Below are positions 9,640 through 19,249 of a stretch of DNA of 64,000 bases, piece after piece (position 1 is the stretch's first letter; each line of letters begins with the position of its first letter). The translations under genes and the position numbers were made by a program. This stretch comes from Thamnidium elegans (Eukaryota; Mucoromycota; Mucoromycetes; Mucorales; Mucoraceae): the NCBI GenBank assembly GCA_025201345.1, contig JAIXMG010000009.1:992001-1056000 (forward strand), written 5' to 3'. The notes beneath the pieces were generated by a model that did not search any database, had not been told where the DNA came from, and saw only the letters and a list, made by a program, of their open reading frames with translations.

Positions 9640-10524
9640 AGAGGTAAACAGTTACTAAAAAATAAGCCTTTATTCGCTGAGGAGCGATTGTTCGCCTGAT
9701 TAAAAAAAAATAACGGTTTTATTTAGCCTAGGTGGTCGAGGTATGCCAAGTACTGATATTATAGAGCAAGTTGAAGAAGAGTATGGTAGTTACTATACAA
9801 TGAAGAAAATTTCGATTAACCATAAGATCTTCGTATGTGCTTACCGGGATCAAAAGATTAAAGCTTTTGTATCTTCGTGTAGCACTACAAGGCTTACTGG
9901 CCAAAGATCTTTCGTAGGTTCTGGGGGTAATATAGTAACCATCTCTCGTCCTGAGGTCGTAGAAGAATATGAGACTCATAAGAGTAAGTGATAAAGTTCG
10001 ATGAAAAAAAAAATATTTACTGGCCTTTTTTTATTAGGTTCTGTCGATGCTGCAGAAAACTTGAGAGATAATAAAACCTCTTACCGCCATGTCATTTCAA
10101 CAGAGAGATGGGAAATACACTACTTTGGTTTTTTTTTCTTGGTTTATGTGAAGCAAATGCTTTCAATTCTTTCAGAACTTTTTCTAAAGACGGAAATATG
10201 TCTCACACTACTTTCAAAGATATTTTGGCATTTACTCTGCTCAAACACTGCAAGGAATTGATTGAAAATACTCACGAAGACAATTCTATCAGTCGTATGA
10301 GACTTAGAAATGACTCTACCCATTTGTATGTCATAATGTATAAGCCTAATTCAAACGAACGTATTAGATTAGCTTGCAAAATTTGCCAAAAATCTGGCAA
10401 AAGTCACACAAGAGTTCAAAAATCTTGTAGCTGTAATCCCAGTATAACCCTTTGCTCTTCTTGTCATAACAACCACTTGAAACAAGTTTGGGAGGGGAAA
10501 ATAGATCGAAATAATTTTTTATAG
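9640..10524 (+). pseudogene. Broken piggyBac-like transposase, C-terminal half
   Basis: From about 9640 the frame reads LRGKQLLKNK ... EERLFA, then (after a damaged AT-rich stretch) GGRGMPS at 9734. The main block from 9743 contains IFVCAYRDQKIKAFVSSCSTTR, the part of piggyBac-type DDE transposases just before the last catalytic region. A typical GTAAGT...TTATTAG intron (about 9983-10037) restores the frame into VDAAENLRDNK and RWEIHYFGFFF, matching the VD..D..R ... RW....F conserved block. A T homopolymer at about 10130-10138 then shifts the frame into EANAFNSFRTF. The end is a Cys/His-rich tail (CKICQKSGKSH ... CSCNP ... LCSSCH) like the piggyBac zinc-binding C-terminus. The N-terminal half and first catalytic Asp are not recognisable. 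Element ends (TTAA) were not located. Confidence 0.6.
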
Positions 10525-10594
10525 TTTATTTTATAAGTTTATATATTTTTTAATAAAAACGGATAGTTTTTCGATTTAATATAGTTCATTAAAG

Positions 10595-10800
10595 AATCGG
10601 CCCATTTGGGCCGATTGATTTTGAAGAAAAGTGTTCTTTTAAAATGACAAATGTGTAGCCATTTTTGATTCTTTTGAAAAAATACAAAATGTATTATAAA
10701 TAAAACATGTTAAAGATTATATATATATTACTCCTGTACGGAATAGATATTTTATTGGGACTACACAATTTAAAAATAATTGGCCCAAATGAGCCGATCG
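10595..10800. mobile_element. ~206-bp MITE-like unit with GGCCC terminal repeats
   Basis: The left end is a perfect palindrome, AATCGGCCCA-TT-TGGGCCGATT (10595-10616). The right end (about 10780-10799) is an inverted near-copy: reading its complement gives ATCGGCTCATTTGGGCC against ATCGGCCCATTTGGGCC on the left, one mismatch in 17. Non-coding interior. It sits between the transposase remnant and the nuclease-like remnant. No clear target duplication. Confidence 0.45.
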
Positions 10801-10882
10801 GGGTAATCTCTAATTGTTAATAATAGTTATAGCAAACTGAATCCTATGTAATCATGAAAATAAAACAAATAGGTGAGCTCAC

Positions 10883-11526
10883 GTGATAAAGAAAAGCGCG
10901 GTTTTTTTTTTTTTGTTCTCTGAAACAGTAAAAATGACGGAAACCGTTCCTTTAAATCTTGAAAGGTTTAACTATCACTTAAGATTACACAACACGTATA
11001 GGTGTAGAGCAGTTGTCACACAAATTGAAAGGAACCTTGCAGAAAATAACTTCTCAAAAGCAATTACAGTACAAGAAGCAGAGAGAGAATACAGAGAGCA
11101 AATAGTTAACCGAGAACAGCTTCAGCAAAAAGAAAAGTTGAAATTTTGGACTACAAATTTCAAATCCATTTATGTACTCAAGAAAGAAAGGAGATGAAAG
11201 AGGATAAGAAGCATCTGGTTATATTTATTGGGTATAAGGGAACTGGTGTTGGTTCAACAATTAAAGGATATCGTTGGTATAATGAAACTTGGAAACAAAA
11301 AATTCACGGCCAATCCACTACATGCATTACAAATGAAAACAAAACATCCCAAACTTGCGTCTATTGCTTTCGTCCTTTATCTCATTCCAAGCAAAAAGCT
11401 ATAGTGAAGGGGGAAATGATTCAAAAAAGTATAAATGATGCATTTATCTGTTATAATCAAACCTGTGTTTCTGTATGCAATAACCGAAATGTACAAATAA
11501 GAGACAGTGTTTCGGGAAAGGTTTGA
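10883..11526 (+). pseudogene. Frameshifted RuvC/zinc-ribbon (TnpB/Fanzor-like) nuclease remnant
   Basis: Two overlapping frames make one broken protein. Frame 1 (10883-11197, possibly starting at the internal Met at 10934) has NTYRCRAVVTQIERNL and a Gln/Glu-rich helix. Frame 2 (11146-11526) continues with LVIFIGYKGTGVGSTIKGY, then NENKTSQTCVYCF and a second pair in FICYNQTC, and ends NVQIRDSVSGKV. TSQTCxxC ... CxxxxC ... RD is the zinc ribbon plus RuvC-III aspartate layout of OrfB/TnpB and its eukaryotic relative Fanzor. I recall similar proteins as common in Mucorales, but could not search. The frames do not join without a shift near 11190, and the C-terminus stops soon after the RD, so the copy is inactive as it stands. 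A spliced explanation is not excluded. Confidence 0.4.
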
Positions 11527-11727
11527 TTGAATAATATTGTAACTAGACCGGATAAACCGATAGCCATTGCCAATACTCAGTTAGCCCAATACTGACTTAC
11601 AAATTCAGTTACATAATTTGTGACTCCCTTAATATATTGTTTATATTTCGCCTGTCCCTTCATCTATGGTATAAATAATAAAATAAATTGGCAACTCAGT
11701 GTTTCGTTTTTCACTTTGATAAAAAAA

Positions 11728-12297
11728 ATGTTCCGTTCTATTCAACGTTTTGCACTTGTAAAATCTTTTACTCGACAAAATGCTATTAAAAGAATCAATA
11801 TTGTTCGTCCTAGCAGTTTAACTACGAGATATATTACTTTTCCTTTCCAATATCGATCTCAAGGTGCTTTATTTCATACTAAAACTGCACTGTTTGAACA
11901 ACAACAAAAAGAGGAAGAAGTAATCGATCCTCAACATAAAATGCTTATTGGTTTTACTTGTAAAGTATGTCAAGATCGTTCTCACCACGTAATGTCAAAA
12001 CATTCATACACCAAAGGTGTTGTATTGATCCAATGTCCTGGTTGTAAGAATCGTCACTTGATTGCAGATAATTTGGGCTGGTTTAGAGATAGTAAAATAA
12101 CGGTTGAAGATTTGGTTAAAGAAAAGGGAGAAGCTATTCGTAGAGTTGTAGTAGATCAAGACGGTGTAGAGAGAGTGGGGGATTTAATGGAATGGTTACC
12201 CGAGATTGCAGAAGAAGAAAAAGTCAAGAAGGCTGAAGCAAAGCTAAAAGCAGAAGAGTTAAAAAAGTCACAACAACCACCACAACAAGAAGAATAA
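11728..12297 (+). CDS. ZIM17: Mitochondrial DNL zinc-finger protein (Zim17/Hep1 type)
   Basis: Zim17 keeps mitochondrial Hsp70 soluble and active in the matrix and so supports protein import and Fe-S biogenesis. A single exon encodes 189 residues. The start at 11728 gives an Arg/Ser-rich presequence without acidic residues (MFRSIQRFALVKSFTRQNA). The frame is open upstream to 11620, but that extension is not presequence-like. The zinc finger spans residues 78-116 with CKVC (78-81), CPGC (103-106) and the diagnostic DNL at 114-116, between which lie the conserved SxHxYxKGVV residues. The C-terminal ~30 residues are charged and low complexity. Its stop codon is two bases from the stop of the convergent CDS1 gene, so the transcripts must overlap at their 3' ends. 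Length is typical for the family. Confidence 0.9.
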   Translation: MFRSIQRFALVKSFTRQNAIKRINIVRPSSLTTRYITFPFQYRSQGALFHTKTALFEQQQKEEEVIDPQHKMLIGFTCKVCQDRSHHVMSKHSYTKGVVLIQCPGCKNRHLIADNLGWFRDSKITVEDLVKEKGEAIRRVVVDQDGVERVGDLMEWLPEIAEEEKVKKAEAKLKAEELKKSQQPPQQEE

Positions 12298-12299
12298 AT

Positions 12300-13522
12300 T
12301 TATTTTGTAACGTATTTAAAATAAACAAATGTAAATACAGAAAGGAATAATTGACAATCCACTCTGTCAGTCAGTCCACCATGTCCAGGAATAAATTGTC
12401 CAAAGTCTTTAATTTTAGCCGCTCTTTTAATTGAACTTGTAAAGAAGCCTCCAAATGGTGCATAAATTGAAGCGAATAATGCTAATATAACACCATGATA
12501 TTGTATGTCATTATAGATATCCTATACATATAAGTTATTATTTCTGCCTTTTTTTGTTTTGTTATTATAACATACATGGTTATTTATTGTCAGTTTGTCA
12601 AATTGTGAAAGCCAGTCGGAAAACTAAAAAAGTTATAATATATTTTAAAATTCTAACAAATTCTTTGTATTACCTTGTATGCAAACAATACAGTGACGAT
12701 ACCGGCTCCAATAAATCCTTCTACTGTTTTACTAGGGCTTACATTTAACAGTTTATGTTTACCAAATAATCTTCCGCAGATAAAAGCAGCAGTATCATTA
12801 CAAACAACAAGTGAACAAGGAAATAAAAACCTAGAAAAAGCAATTAAATAAAAAACTAAAAAAGTTTATAAGGGGAGCTAGTTTAGTACCAAAACATGCC
12901 TCCATTAGAGATATTGAAATGAATGACTGTAGGTTGAATAGTAGTGTAAAGTGTAATAACGTGTATATAAAACGTGTGTAAAAGACAGTCAGCCAGATTA
13001 GAATTCACGTTATTATTTAGAACGAGACAGACCCACAGCATAAACCCTGAATTGAATATAATGTTAGAAATAAGACCATAATAATACAGTGGAAGCTCAT
13101 CTACTTACATTGAGTATATGCGATCACGTACCAGATCGATATATTTGCATAATCAGTGTAAATAACGTGCAAACAAAGTGATAGAGAGATAAAGAAAAGG
13201 GCCCTAAAAAATCATTATTTAGAATACAAGCCAATTCATTTATATTACTACGTACCAATCAAATAACAATTGCTTCTTTTCAAGTTGAACCAGTGAACTA
13301 GTTAAACTAACTTGACGTAGCTCCTATAAAATACATCATACTCAAAATTTTAATTATGTGCCACATGGGTTTCTTTCACTCCTTTATTACTTGAAACGCC
13401 TTAACTTGAATTGCAGTCAATAAAAGGAGATTCAGTTCATTTATGCCTGATAATATTATACTAATTAACAAAACGACCATGGCAATCCCAGCTGTAAATC
13501 TTAGTCGTATCTCGAGTGTCAT
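12300..13522 (-). CDS. CDS1: Phosphatidate cytidylyltransferase (CDP-diacylglycerol synthase)
   Basis: Makes CDP-diacylglycerol from phosphatidate and CTP, the precursor of PI, PS and cardiolipin, in the ER membrane. Minus-strand exons 13391-13522, 13256-13323, 13109-13203, 12890-13046, 12674-12830 and 12300-12521 join in phase to 276 codons. The 3' half is unmistakable: [29 protein letters not shown], and [21 protein letters not shown] followed by LTDRVD, which fits the family signature S-x-K-R-x4-K-D ... HGG-x-DR-x-D. Several hydrophobic segments precede it. The middle exons (for example around [16 protein letters not shown]) match family positions only loosely. The chosen start gives [12 protein letters not shown], leaving a much shorter N-terminus than the ~450-residue yeast enzyme; an upstream exon may be missing from this model. 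Convergent with ZIM17, divergent from the glutaminyl-tRNA synthetase gene. Confidence 0.85.
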
Positions 13523-13857
13523 TTCCTTTTGATAAGTAACAAAAAAGACGGAGCAACTTCAATAGCTTAGTCTGTTATATATATATATTTATATTCATTT
13601 ATACTTGATACAATCTAGTACTATACACTACTAGTATTTTACCTGCTACTATCCAGCTATCATATGTCATTGAAAAATAAAAAGGAGAGGCGCAGTTAAT
13701 GTATAAAAGATACACCATGACTCACCTACTAAACACTGATTTACACAACTACCATTCCTCTTGTAACCGGAGTACGAAAGGTGACTTGAAACAAATTTTT
13801 TTTTCTCTTTATATTTTATTCCCTTGCGTTTTTTTATTATTATTCTCTTTTTTCAAC

Positions 13858-14125
13858 ATGGATGAATTAGTTCCTCTCTTTGTTAAAATCGGTTTATCCG
13901 AGCAAAAAGCAAAAGATACTGCCAAAAATAAGAAATTAGCACCTACACTCGAAACCGTTATCGATGAAGCCAAAGTACGCGACTCTGGCTGTGAAAAGGA
14001 GGTTGGTATTCTCTTGTACAGTTTAGCCACTACTGTCACCAAAGGTGCTACTGAACACATTCCTTTCATCGTCAGTAAGATTATGAAGGGCGATTTAAAG
14101 ACAACTGACCAAGTTTCCGGTAACG

Positions 14126-14172
<47 letters not shown>

Positions 14173-16423
14173 CGGGTTAGACTGATTTTTTTTTTGTAGC
14201 CGCTATCAAGTTTTGTGAAGAAGGTTTTAACGCTGATCAATTTGATGCTGCTACTGGTGTCGGTAAGTAAAGGGATAAATGAAAGAAAAAAAAAAGAAAA
14301 CGTGATAAGATAAAGAGAGTGAGATAACTTATACACGCTTTTTTTTTATAGGTATTACCGTCACCCCTGAACAAATTACAGCTGCTATTGCAGACTATAT
14401 CAACACCAACAAGGAAAGCATTGTCACTAACCGTTACAAGACCTTAGGCCCTACCCTTGCCAACGCTCGTAAGATTGAAGCGCTCCGTTGGGCTGACGGC
14501 GGTAAAGTCAAGAACGAGATCGAAGCACAATATTTAGCTTTACTTGGTCCTAAAGATGAACGTGATGCTCCTCAAAAGAAGAAGAAGGAACCTAAAGTAG
14601 TTAAACCTAGCCCTAACGCCAAATCTACCCCTTCTGAAACTCCAGTCGATCTTACTACCAAAGTATTTTTTGAAGGCGAACTTGGTAAATTGCATAAACC
14701 TGGAGGAAACAAGCAAATTAAACCAGAGTTGATGGAAGAGCATCTTAAGGCTACTGGTGGTAAGGTCGTTACCCGTTTCCCTCCCGAGCCTAACGGTTAT
14801 CTCCATATTGGTCACGCCAAGGCCATCAATGTCAGTTTTGGTTACGCAAGAGCTCATAATGGCGTTACCTATCTCCGTTACGATGATACCAACCCTGAAG
14901 CTGAAGAAGAACAATATTTTACTTCTATTCTTGAGACTGTAAAGTGGCTTGGATTTGAACCTTTCAAGATTACTTATTCTAGTGATTATTTCCAACAATT
15001 ATTTGATTTGGCTGTAAAGTTAATCAAAAAGGGTTTAGCTTATACTTGTCAATGTACCGGTGAAGAAATCAACGCTTGTCGTGGTGGTAAAGATCATGGT
15101 GAACGTAGAGCTTGTGCTCATCGTAATAGACCTATGGAAGAAACTTTAGATCAATTTATGAAGATGAAGGAAGGCCGTTATAAGGAAGGTGAAGTTACTC
15201 TTCGCATGAAGATGGATTTGGAGAATGGTAACCCTCAATTCTGGGATTTGATTGCCTATCGTGTCCTTTATACTCCTCATTATAGAACTCATGATCAATG
15301 GTGTATTTATCCTACTTATGATTTCACTCATTGTTTGGTCGATTCATTTGAAAACATTACTCACTCACTCTGTACTACTGAATTCAGACAATCTCGCGAG
15401 AGTTATTACTGGTTAGTTGATGCTGTTGAGATCTATAAGCCTGTTCAATGGGAATATGGACGTTTGAATGTTACTGGTACCATCATGTCCAAGCGTAAGA
15501 TCCTCAAGATGGTCACAAATAACTATGTTAGTGGTTGGGACGACCCAAGACTTTATACTCTTGTTGGTATCCGTAGACGTGGTGTACCACCAGAGGCTAT
15601 TAATAACTTTGTTCTTGAACTTGGTGTTACCACTAGCCAATCTACTATTGAAGTTCAACGTTTCGATACAAAGACTCGTGAATACTTGGATAAAACCGCC
15701 CCTCGTTTAATGGCCATCCTGGACCCTATTCGTGTTGTATTGACTAATGTTGCTGATGATTACCTTGAAGAATGTATTGCTCCTAACAAGCCTAGAGATC
15801 CTACTATGGGAGAACACAAGATTCCTTTCACTAAAGTATTTTATATCGAGCGTTCTGATTTCCGTGAAGTTGATTCCAAGGGTTATTATCGTCTTGCACC
15901 TGGTAAATCAGTCGGTCTCTTGTTTGCTAAGCATCCTGTTCACTGTACTGGATTTAAAAAGGATGATAAAGGTAAAATCATCGAGGTTGAATGTACTTAT
16001 GAAAACCAAGGTGAATTCAAGAAGCCAAAGACTTATATTCACTGGATTGCTGAATCACCTAAACATAATTCACCTGTCAAGTTGGATGAAGTTCGTATTT
16101 ATGAACGTCTCTTTAAGCATGATAACCCAGAAACTGTTGAAGGTGGCTACTTGAATGATATCAATTCTCATTCATTGGAAACTGTAAAGGGCGCTATCGC
16201 CGAAGTAGGTATATATGACCATATTGCTGATTGGGTCAAGAAGACTGGTGGTAAAGATAAGGAAAGTATGCGCTGGCAATTTACCCGTACCGGTTATTTC
16301 TGTTTAGATAAGGATACTGAATTTGATACCGAGTTAATTAAGGCCGGTAAGGTTAAGGAAGGTATCAAGACGCTTGTTGTTAACCGTACTGTATCACTTA
16401 AAGAAGATGCTGATAAAGATTAA
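13858..16423 (+). CDS. GLN4: Cytosolic glutaminyl-tRNA synthetase
   Basis: Charges tRNA-Gln with glutamine. Exons 13858-14119, 14200-14262 and 14352-16423 give 798 residues, close to yeast Gln4 (about 809). The N-terminal ~200 residues are the fungal/eukaryotic appended tRNA-binding domain, linked by a Lys/Pro-rich hinge (QKKKKEPKVV). The class I core follows: RFPPEPNGYLHIGHAKAIN holds the HIGH motif at residues 260-263, and the KMSKS equivalent is MSKRK at about 487-491. The anticodon-binding beta-barrels fill the C-terminus. Intron 1 contains a 43-base A homopolymer immediately after the donor (14129-14171). The start at 13858 follows a T-rich leader; frames upstream of it are not protein-like. 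Codon use is strongly biased to a few codons, as expected for high expression. Confidence 0.96.
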
Positions 16424-16690
16424 TATATTTTTTTGGCCCCATGATTTTTTTTTAATAAAATGGTACGACCAAAGAAAAAAATAATTTATAATTGGATCAT
16501 ATATTATGTTTATTAGGTTATGCTTGCAGTTTTTTTTTAGAAAAAAAAAATGATATGAAAATGGCGTAATATTATTATTAAAATGAGTGCTTCTAGTAAG
16601 GGGGGAAAAAGTAGGGGAAAAAATGATAATCTTTAGGGTGAAAAATGCAATTATTATTAGGTATATACAGGAGGTGTTCTTCTTTTTTTT

Positions 16691-17002
16691 TTAAGGAGAT
16701 GAAGAAGTAGGAGGAGTAGAAGCTTCCCCAAAGTAAAAATCGTCAGAGTTTTCTGATAGGTATCGATCAAGTTCGGCTGACTCTCTTCCGTCATATGGTA
16801 ACATTTGATTCTTCCATTTACATTGTGAGCATTCGTATCTAACCGTAGAGTTATCTGTAATACGTTTATTTAATACAATAAGTGATTTTTCTGATCGTGT
16901 CAATTGTACAGAGTTTTGATTTTTGCATCGTGGGCAAGGGTGAGAAGCATGTTCAAGAGAAATCTTTTTTCCAGAGTTTGAGACTAATACGAATCCGACC
17001 AT
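16691..17002 (-). CDS. Small zinc-ribbon protein
   Basis: A single-exon ORF of 103 residues. HPCPRCKNQNSVQL near residue 18 and YECSQCKWKN near residue 56 form two CxxC knuckles about 35 residues apart, a four-cysteine zinc ribbon. The C-terminus is a Ser/Thr/Pro-rich acidic tail. Small fungal zinc-ribbon proteins of this type are common, but their role is not known to me. It is followed on the same strand by another short gene (17270-17793). The start ATG at 17002 opens MVGFVLVSNSG and no better Met precedes it. Confidence 0.65.
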   Translation of the reverse strand: MVGFVLVSNSGKKISLEHASHPCPRCKNQNSVQLTRSEKSLIVLNKRITDNSTVRYECSQCKWKNQMLPYDGRESAELDRYLSENSDDFYFGEASTPPTSSSP

Positions 17003-17269
17003 GTTGTAATGTTTATATACGTAATTTGATATGTGTTATGTAAAAGAAAGAGAGAAAGCAATGGATATATTAAAATGAAATTATAAAATAAATATAAGAA
17101 AAGAAGGAAATTGTTAAAAAAACACCTCTTATTTATACTAAAAAAAAATTTTAATTTTTTTTGGGGGTATCAAAAAGGGTCCGCGCACGTTGTAAATGAA
17201 TTATACATGGAATTTTTGATAGGGTAAGTTTCAAAGTAATCAATCCACGTTTTTAATCAAAAAAAAGTC

Positions 17270-17793
17270 CTACATCCATTCGTCATAACCAATAGCAACC
17301 AAGACGATAGCTTCCTTGTCGTCATGACTATGTCGGGGTTGACCATGGTAACGCTTTATGTTGCTACACTCTAGAAATAAAGCTGCAATTCGTCCGAGCA
17401 TCCGCTTCAATCTTTTATCTTTTTGTTGTTGCTGTACATTTTTCAAAATATAAAAATGACCCAAATGGTTTCCATTATAACCTACTTTATTTGTCATACT
17501 CTTTCTTTTAAACCAAATAGATTGTTGCTCTTGTACTAGCAATTGTTGTCGGTCTATATATTGCATCATTCTCTCATCTTTAAATTCTTTATAAAACTAA
17601 AAAAAAAATAAAAATAAAAAATTCGACTCCGTAAATAAAATGAATTTTTACTACCGACTCTTGATGAATGTACGGTTAAATTATCTCTAGTCAATAAATG
17701 TTTTATTGTTGAATCGACTAGAGTGTTCTCAAATGTAGAACTATCTGGTGTTGAAAGTGCAGAATGAAATGAACTATTGCTATTACTCATCAT
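17270..17793 (-). CDS. Two-exon gene of unknown function
   Basis: Exon 1 starts at 17793 with MMSNSNSSFHSAL and ends near 17650 after LTRDNLTVHSSR. Exon 2 begins near 17580 with a charged helix (EFKDERMMQYIDRQQLL) and runs to a TGA at 17270-17272. An AG after a T-rich stretch near 17591 and a second AG about 9 bases later both exist; the second keeps phase with a donor at GTAGTAAA, so the junction is tentative. The C-terminal part has a Gln/Lys-rich helix and ends AIVLVAIGYDEWM. The total is about 150 residues. No domain recognised; the Ser/Thr-rich N-terminus is probably disordered. Confidence 0.45.
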
Positions 17794-18690
17794 GGTTGAG
17801 TTTGTTATATAAGAAAGAAAAGAAGGAATGAAAAAGAAGCTTTTTTTTTTTTTTTTTTTTTTTAGGCTCACACACATATTCACACACATTTTACACCATA
17901 CAAACACAAAAACTCAAATGTAAACAAATGATACATCTTTTTTTCTTCGTTGTCTATGAGTAAACAATCGCACACAGACAATTGCACTAGTATCAATAAA
18001 AAAACCAGCTGATATAATTAATCACGCGTCATTTTAGATATTCCCCCTACTTGAACATAAAAGGAAATCATTTCATATCATGATTAAAAAAAGTATACTC
18101 CTTCTTAAACGAAATATAATATTTCATTATAATACATCTTAATTACTTTGCACAGGAATTGTAAGGAGAAAAAAAGGGGTGGGGGAGTGGAGAGCTTAGT
18201 AAATAAGGTTGAAAGTTGTATAATTTTTCCGCAGTAGTTGTAACCTCCATAAAAAAGAAATTGCGGGGATGTAATACATACTTTTTATCTTCGGATGATG
18301 AAAACCCTTTTTTTGACAGCCAAAAATTGAGTCTTAACTGGTATATTTACGATTTGATTGGTGTCCATGGAATATAAAAGGTAGCTTCTGTTAAGTTATA
18401 ATTAAATCAATAGCACCAGAAAAGAACTTTTTTAATGTCTTTTAATAACTTTTTTTTTAAAAAAAAAAGTATTATCTGTGCAAAAAAATAGATCCTTTAC
18501 CCAGGATCAAGTGACTCAATACGGTGTAACATTAAATCTGTTCTCACTTTATTGTAATTTTTTTTTAATCTGTTTTTTTTCGAGATGTTTAATAAGGACC
18601 AGTCAACGCCATTTTGTATTTGGTATATTCAGAATAGAAAAGAAGAGTAAGTTGTCAGCAATTAGTTATCCTTTTTTATTTTTTTAAAAA
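17794..18690. other. Intergenic, no gene seen
   Basis: T-rich leader of the minus-strand gene at 17793, then AT-rich sequence with short GC patches. No supportable ORF. Confidence 0.5.
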
Positions 18691-18696
18691 AAAGAA

Positions 18697-19165
18697 TTAC
18701 ATCTGTAATTTCATTGTCACATCTATAAAGAAAACGTTACAAGTAAATAAACAAACATCCGACTGATTTATCACTATAATGTCGATATTCTGTTTATTTG
18801 AATGAATAAATAAAAGCGTCAATTTACTACATACATTGAGGTTTCCACTTGTTTCTGCACTCGCTACCTTCATTAATGTAGAACCCGCTCTGTGTATCGC
18901 ATCAATGTTCGTACGTATATTTTGATACTCATCAGATTCGTTTTGATAGTAGTAGAATCGAGAAAAATTTATGATAAATTGCAAGTATTTTGCTCTCTCC
19001 TACTTGATGTATTGTGACATATTTTCCATTCTGTGCTTCTTATGTGCAAGAGAGGCATTTTTGAAGTGATTTGGATAAAAAAAATGGCAAGTGTGAGCTT
19101 TCGGAATTTCAGATCTGGCTTCAAATATCACTTCATTAAAAGTATATCTAACAATGTGTACAGTA
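18697..19165 (-). pseudogene. Protein-like ORF broken by one in-frame TAG
   Basis: One minus-strand frame from 19164 reads 54 codons including FEARSEIPKAHTCHFFYP and KNASLAHKKHRME, meets TAG at 19000-19002, and continues in the same frame for about 100 codons. That second part includes ERAKYLQFIINFSRFYYY, ESDEYQNIRTNIDAIHRAG and STLMKVASAETSGN. Amino-acid use on both sides of the stop is protein-like. A donor (GTATGTAG) after SGNLN would shorten the C-terminus to one more Met codon. Upstream, a CATTTTAG acceptor precedes the block, but the nearest ATG exon (near 19237) does not join in phase. It is either a pseudogene, a sequencing error or a stop-containing gene. Family not recognised. Confidence 0.4.
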
Positions 19166-19249
19166 CTAAAATGGAATCAATATAATACATAAAGGTTTAA
19201 TACCTCTAAAAATGGGAAACTGTACCTTTTCTAGCATAGCAGAGTATTC

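Noticed and set aside
13809..14336. 175-codon minus-strand frame opposite the synthetase start
   Set aside because: Spans the 43-A intron run as poly-Phe and is antisense to a certain gene.
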